Of a DNA stretch of 9,651 nt, positions 6,566 through 9,651 are shown piece by piece. The DNA lies in the NCBI GenBank assembly GCA_963650485.1, contig CAVJLN010000085.1, forward strand, positions 1-9,651. Reading direction: 5' to 3'. A program made the translations under genes and the position numbers. Positions within the stretch are counted from its first letter, which is position 1, and every line of letters begins with the position of its first letter. This DNA comes from Suilimivivens sp963650485 (lineage in GTDB: Bacteria > Bacillota > Clostridia > Lachnospirales > Lachnospiraceae). The notes beneath the pieces were generated by a model. It was not told the DNA's origin. It saw nothing but the letters and a program-made list of their open reading frames with translations, and made no database searches.

Positions 6566-9233
6566 TCTCATCTTCCTTTCTGTAACTTAATCCTATTTCT
6601 TTGTCGTACTGAATTAACATTTTGCCCAAATGTCCAGATAGCGTATTGTCCAACAGCAAAATCAGCTCTCCCTTCAGCATGGGCGAAAGCTGCCACATGG
6701 ACAGATACTTTCTGTTCATATCTTCCAATTCCTTAATGATGCGATCTGCGTTCCAGGACACACTGAAAATCCCGGGTAGACGCAGTCTCTGCCTTGCAAT
6801 CTTCATTGCCGTCTCCGGCTCCGGTGGAACGTCACTCGCAACTGCCCTTCCGCCTTCCTGCCATGGCAGGAAATGAACATTACCATTCTTTTTGCGTACC
6901 ATGACAATCACTTCGATGGACATCTCTCCGTCTCTTACCGCAGCCCGAGATGAGGTTTCACTCCTTGCCATATCCTCCTGCAACCAGCCATCCAAAGTAT
7001 TCCATTCCGGAAAAGCTTCGTGTATTTCCGGCTGCGGCACAATATATCCTAGCGCCTTTTGTTTCTGTATTTCTCTCTTTTTCTCATAGTCCGCATGCAT
7101 TTCCACTTCTGCGGCATCTGCATTCTCCGTATTCCACGTATACGCTTTCTGAACCAGACCGGAAATATCCTGTGGCAAAACGATTCTTTCCGGCAAAAGT
7201 TTCCTTGTCTGCAGGAGAAGCCATTTTCCGTAGACAAAGACACTTCCCTCATCGAAATTCTCTGTCCCCGTATCCATAACCAAGCATACTGCCTGTTTCA
7301 CAGAGTCCGGCCTCTGCCGCCTGTGTCTATGCAGTCGTCCGATACGCTGCAGCAGAAGATCCATAGGACAAAGCTCTGTCACCATAAGGTCGAAATCCAC
7401 ATCCAGCGACTGTTCCATTACCTGTGTACCGACAACGATTAGATTCTTTCTATTCTCCGGCGTCGAATGTTTTCCGAGGCGTTCCATCAATGTCTGCTCT
7501 ATATCTGCACGATCCGGCATCAAAAACTGTGAATGAAAGAGAATCACTTCCTTGTCCAGCATTTCTGTCTTCAAGCTTTCCGCTATCTTCTGGGATTTTC
7601 GAACTGTGTTCACGATAATACCAACACAGCCGCCATCCTGCAGTTTCTCACGAAGCACATCCATCACTTCGTTTTCTGTGATTCTGTGAAGGATGACATC
7701 GTGATCTGCCTTGTTGATTTCCGGCACATTCTGTTCCACCTTTTTCCCATCTGCCCATGTGAGAATCGGATATCCGATACCTTTCATCCAAGTGCCGTTT
7801 TGCACCCCCGGCTGGTATGCCTTAATAAGCTCTGCACGACGCGTCGCCGGAAGCGTAGCAGAAAGCAGTATGACCGGAACGTCATACCATCCCAGCCACT
7901 GCAGTGCACGGTCAAGATACTGATTCATATAGGCATCATAAGCATGTACTTCATCAATGATCACTACTTTTCCGACGAGTCCCAGATGCCGCAGCATCAC
8001 GTGTTTTTGCTTCAAGGCCGCCATCAGCAGCTGGTCTACCGTACCGATCACAAAGTCCGCCAAAAGCGCTTTTTTTGAACCGCAAAACCACTGATGCACG
8101 GCAACTCTTTCATCGTCTGTATCTGCATCCTCTTCCACATTCGACATCTTCTGAAGTTTAAGATAGGCTTCATTCAACTCCGCCATGCCATGTGCTAACC
8201 GTATGGAATGTTTTAAATCATCAGATAGATTTTCTGCCCAGGAAAGAAGTCTCGGAAAAATACCGTTTGCCGTAGCCTGTGTGGGAAGACCGAAGAAAAT
8301 GCCGCCTGCGCCAAACCGGGCTGCACATGCTTCTGAAAAAGCCAGGCCTGCCTCTGTTTTTCCTATTCCCATGGGTGCTTCCAAGATCATGATGCCTGGC
8401 CCTGACATATGATTTACTGCATCAAGTACCGCCTGTTGAACGGAGTTGGGCCTGAAGCCGAATCGCAGCTGAAATCCATCTTCTTCCATCACATCCAGTT
8501 GTCCCTCCCATGGCAAGGTCAACTGAAGTCTCTCCCATGCCCGATCGCTTCTTTCCGGGTATGAATCCATATTTCCATAGTCGTCAATCGAGATTAACGG
8601 AAAATACGCTGTATTGCTGGCAATCCAGTCTGCCATGATGAGAAGTCCTGTCAGAATGATTTCCGCCGGCTGTGTCAACTCCGGAAGTTCTTTAATAGTT
8701 GCATATCCACTGTCATGCAATGCGAAAGCAAGGATTTCGTTCCAGCACTGACTCCAAAATTCAGCCCCGTCTTTTGGATAGTAATTACTCCGATAACTTT
8801 CCAGATTCTCGTCCACATCACAATTCTGCGTTTTTCCATGATGTGCTCCCGCGATGGATGCAATCCCACAAGGGCAGGCCATCTCCAGCAATATCACTTC
8901 ACCGGCCAGCGCATGAGGCGTGTACTTTCTATTCGCTTCCTTATAAGTAAGCGCTGTATAATGTGAAAGTCTTGCTCCCACTTCCGGAATGGCTGCCGTT
9001 ATATTCGTCTGAAAAAGCACTGTCGCCTTTCCGATATCATGAACACTCCCGAGAAAACCCGCCAACGCGGTAAGAGAATCCTCCGACATACCGAGAAAAT
9101 TCTTCGTGCTGTCCGGCAGCCACTCCCGGATCAGAAGCTTCATGATCTCGGCAGTATCCTTCAGATGCATCCAGAGCGGAAGCCAATACACCGCATTGTC
9201 CGGATCTGTTTTTCCTGCCAGATATTCCATCAT
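6552..9233 (-). CDS. cas3: Cas3, HD nuclease-helicase of type I CRISPR interference
   Basis: Cas3 is recruited by Cascade to the R-loop, nicks the displaced strand with its HD domain and degrades DNA while translocating 3' to 5'. Counting from the ATG at 9233 (893 residues), the HD nuclease occupies about 10-220: H23, the HD pair H65-D66 in SVHDIGK, H131-H132 in GAHHG, and D202 in ADWIAS. The superfamily 2 helicase follows: Walker A APMGIGKTEA (K292), LPTQATANG, DEVH at 427-430 in IIDEVHAYD, SAT at 458-460, VVGTQVMEQSLDVD and motif VI QRIGRLHRH (629-637). A C-terminal accessory domain completes the protein. All catalytic residues checked are present. A GTG at 9236 and an ATG at 9230 are possible alternative starts; the only nearby ribosome-binding-like sequence is GGGGATGG (9250-9243). 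First gene of the operon; its 3' end overlaps cse1. Confidence 0.96.
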   Translation of the reverse strand: MMEYLAGKTDPDNAVYWLPLWMHLKDTAEIMKLLIREWLPDSTKNFLGMSEDSLTALAGFLGSVHDIGKATVLFQTNITAAIPEVGARLSHYTALTYKEANRKYTPHALAGEVILLEMACPCGIASIAGAHHGKTQNCDVDENLESYRSNYYPKDGAEFWSQCWNEILAFALHDSGYATIKELPELTQPAEIILTGLLIMADWIASNTAYFPLISIDDYGNMDSYPERSDRAWERLQLTLPWEGQLDVMEEDGFQLRFGFRPNSVQQAVLDAVNHMSGPGIMILEAPMGIGKTEAGLAFSEACAARFGAGGIFFGLPTQATANGIFPRLLSWAENLSDDLKHSIRLAHGMAELNEAYLKLQKMSNVEEDADTDDERVAVHQWFCGSKKALLADFVIGTVDQLLMAALKQKHVMLRHLGLVGKVVIIDEVHAYDAYMNQYLDRALQWLGWYDVPVILLSATLPATRRAELIKAYQPGVQNGTWMKGIGYPILTWADGKKVEQNVPEINKADHDVILHRITENEVMDVLREKLQDGGCVGIIVNTVRKSQKIAESLKTEMLDKEVILFHSQFLMPDRADIEQTLMERLGKHSTPENRKNLIVVGTQVMEQSLDVDFDLMVTELCPMDLLLQRIGRLHRHRRQRPDSVKQAVCLVMDTGTENFDEGSVFVYGKWLLLQTRKLLPERIVLPQDISGLVQKAYTWNTENADAAEVEMHADYEKKREIQKQKALGYIVPQPEIHEAFPEWNTLDGWLQEDMARSETSSRAAVRDGEMSIEVIVMVRKKNGNVHFLPWQEGGRAVASDVPPEPETAMKIARQRLRLPGIFSVSWNADRIIKELEDMNRKYLSMWQLSPMLKGELILLLDNTLSGHLGKMLIQYDKEIGLSYRKEDENGGN

Positions 9234-9280
9234 CACTAAATACCATCCCCACGCTTATATCCCACACTGTCAATATCTGA

Positions 9281-9298
9281 AATATAGTATACAATATT
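9281..9298. promoter_or_regulatory. 18-base dyad overlapping the cas promoter, possible operator
   Basis: The minus strand reads AATATTGTATACTATATT, an imperfect palindrome of the form AATAT-N-GTATAC-N-ATATT with only two mismatched positions. It covers the candidate -10 region and spacer, where a dimeric repressor would block transcription. No regulator gene is in the window, so the binding protein, if any, is unknown. AT-rich promoters give some dyads by chance. Confidence 0.4.
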
Positions 9299-9309
9299 CT
9301 GTGTGTAAT
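9281..9309 (-). promoter_or_regulatory. Candidate promoter of the cas operon
   Basis: On the minus strand ATTACA (9309-9304, four of six matches to -35) and TATATT (9286-9281, five of six matches to -10) are separated by 17 bases. Transcription would start near 9274, giving a roughly 40-base untranslated leader before cas3. A better -10 match, TATACT (9291-9286), lies five bases upstream but lacks a recognisable -35. The position, between a terminator and the first cas gene, supports a promoter here even if the exact boxes are uncertain. Confidence 0.45.
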
Positions 9310-9340
9310 AGCTTCATTCCATTGCCTATCAGAAACTATG

Positions 9341-9380
9341 AAAAAAACAAAAACCGAGAGTTCCTACGTGCCCTCGGTTT
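9341..9380 (-). terminator. Intrinsic terminator upstream of the cas operon
   Basis: On the minus strand AAACCGAG (9380-9373) and CTCGGTTT (9358-9351) form an 8-bp stem around a 14-base loop, directly followed by a T-rich tract TTTTTGTTTTTTT that starts inside the stem end. This is a typical rho-independent terminator for minus-strand transcription. It should end the transcript of the upstream diguanylate-cyclase-like gene and insulate the cas operon from read-through. On the plus strand the trailing T run (TTTCTTT) is weaker. Confidence 0.8.
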
Positions 9381-9556
9381 CTTTACATTGTCTATTTCAC
9401 AGACTGTTTTCCTATATTCTTCCCTTTATTACTCAAACTCTTCAAGAGCCCATGTACCACCATTGTTCCAATACACATTTTATGAATACCTTTCATTCAA
9501 GTGTATATTCACATTGGAGGCACCACATAAGCCATTCGCTATAGCTCCCGGATCCG
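9381..9556. other. Intergenic stretch with no supported gene
   Basis: These 176 bases separate the stop of the partial upstream gene from the terminator. The composition is AT-rich and no convincing coding region, RNA gene or riboswitch was recognised. Two very short minus-strand reading frames exist: 28 codons from ATG 9478 to 9392, and 15 codons from GTG 9476 to 9429 ending in the peptide GGTWALEEFE and two stop codons. The second could be the remnant of a decayed gene end, but nothing confirms this. Confidence 0.5.
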
Positions 9557-9651
9557 TCACTCATCCATCTTAGCATCCTCAGCCGAGTAGATATGGCATC
9601 CGTTCCGTCCTTGTTTTTTCACATGATACAGTGCCAGATCCGCATCTTTAA
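9557..9651 (-). CDS. C-terminal end of a GGDEF-domain protein (probable diguanylate cyclase), partial
   Basis: Only the last 30 codons are in the window; the gene continues past the right edge. The peptide KDADLALYHVKKQGRNGCHI followed by YS matches the very common end of GGDEF domains, A(D)xALYxAKxxGRNxxxxY. Such domains make the second messenger cyclic di-GMP from two GTP molecules. The catalytic GGDEF loop itself is outside the window, so activity cannot be judged, and the domain could belong to a larger sensor or a GGDEF-EAL protein only if the GGDEF is last. It ends with TGA at 9559-9557. It is transcribed in the same direction as the cas genes but separated by a terminator, so a functional link is not implied. 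Confidence 0.85.
   Translation of the reverse strand, partial: KDADLALYHVKKQGRNGCHIYSAEDAKMDE

Noticed and set aside
9261..9276. TTGACA on the minus strand (9272-9267) as a -35 box for cas3
   Set aside because: The next -10-like sequence, TATAAG, is only 8 bases downstream, far from the required 16-18, so it cannot form a normal promoter.
9392..9478. Small minus-strand reading frame of 28 codons starting at ATG 9478
   Set aside because: It has only a weak GAAAGG ten bases upstream, no recognisable protein features, and lies in AT-rich intergenic DNA, so it is no better than chance.
9281..9556. A cyclic-di-GMP or other riboswitch between the GGDEF-type gene and cas3
   Set aside because: Apart from the terminator hairpin, no conserved aptamer elements could be recognised by eye.
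9557..9651. Functional link between cyclic-di-GMP signalling and the CRISPR system
   Set aside because: The GGDEF-type gene is separated from cas3 by a strong terminator and 300 bases, and GGDEF genes are numerous in many genomes, so adjacency alone is not evidence.

Overview
The window holds a complete, densely packed type I-E (Cascade/Cse) CRISPR-Cas operon on the minus strand, followed downstream by the first repeat of its CRISPR array. Read in the direction of transcription, from high to low coordinates, the layout is as follows. The 3' end of a gene with a diguanylate-cyclase (GGDEF) C-terminus comes first (9651-9557). A 176-base stretch without a convincing gene and a strong intrinsic terminator (about 9380-9341) follow. 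Next come a candidate operon promoter with an overlapping dyad (9309-9281), then cas3, cse1 (cas8e), cse2 (cas11), cas7e, cas5e, cas6e, cas1e and a cas2e-dnaQ fusion. After these lie a very short leader, one 28-base repeat and the first 27 bases of the leader-proximal spacer, which is cut off by the window edge.

The eight cas genes overlap or are at most 11 bases apart, so they should be transcribed as one message with translational coupling. Cse1, Cse2, Cas7e, Cas5e and Cas6e form the crRNA-guided Cascade complex. Cas6e also cuts the repeat hairpins to make crRNAs. Cas3 is the HD nuclease-helicase recruited to bound targets. Cas1 and the Cas2-DnaQ fusion form the spacer-integration module. 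All catalytic motifs checked in Cas3, Cas1 and the DnaQ domain are present, so the system looks functional. The exception worth noting is Cas6e, where the tyrosine near the catalytic histidine is replaced by glutamine.

The system type is already described. The Cas2-DnaQ fusion and the repeat resemble the type I-E CRISPR4 locus of Streptococcus thermophilus. The parts that deserve a closer look are the array promoter that appears to lie inside the 3' end of the dnaQ domain, three tandem 8-base units in the short leader, the dyad at the cas promoter, and the unclear start codon of cas2.

The host is probably a Firmicute (Bacillota) of moderate GC content, judging from strong AGGAG-type ribosome binding sites and the Cas2-DnaQ architecture. 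A Negativicutes or clostridial gut anaerobe would fit, but nothing in the window fixes the genus. No tRNA, rRNA or mobile element was seen.
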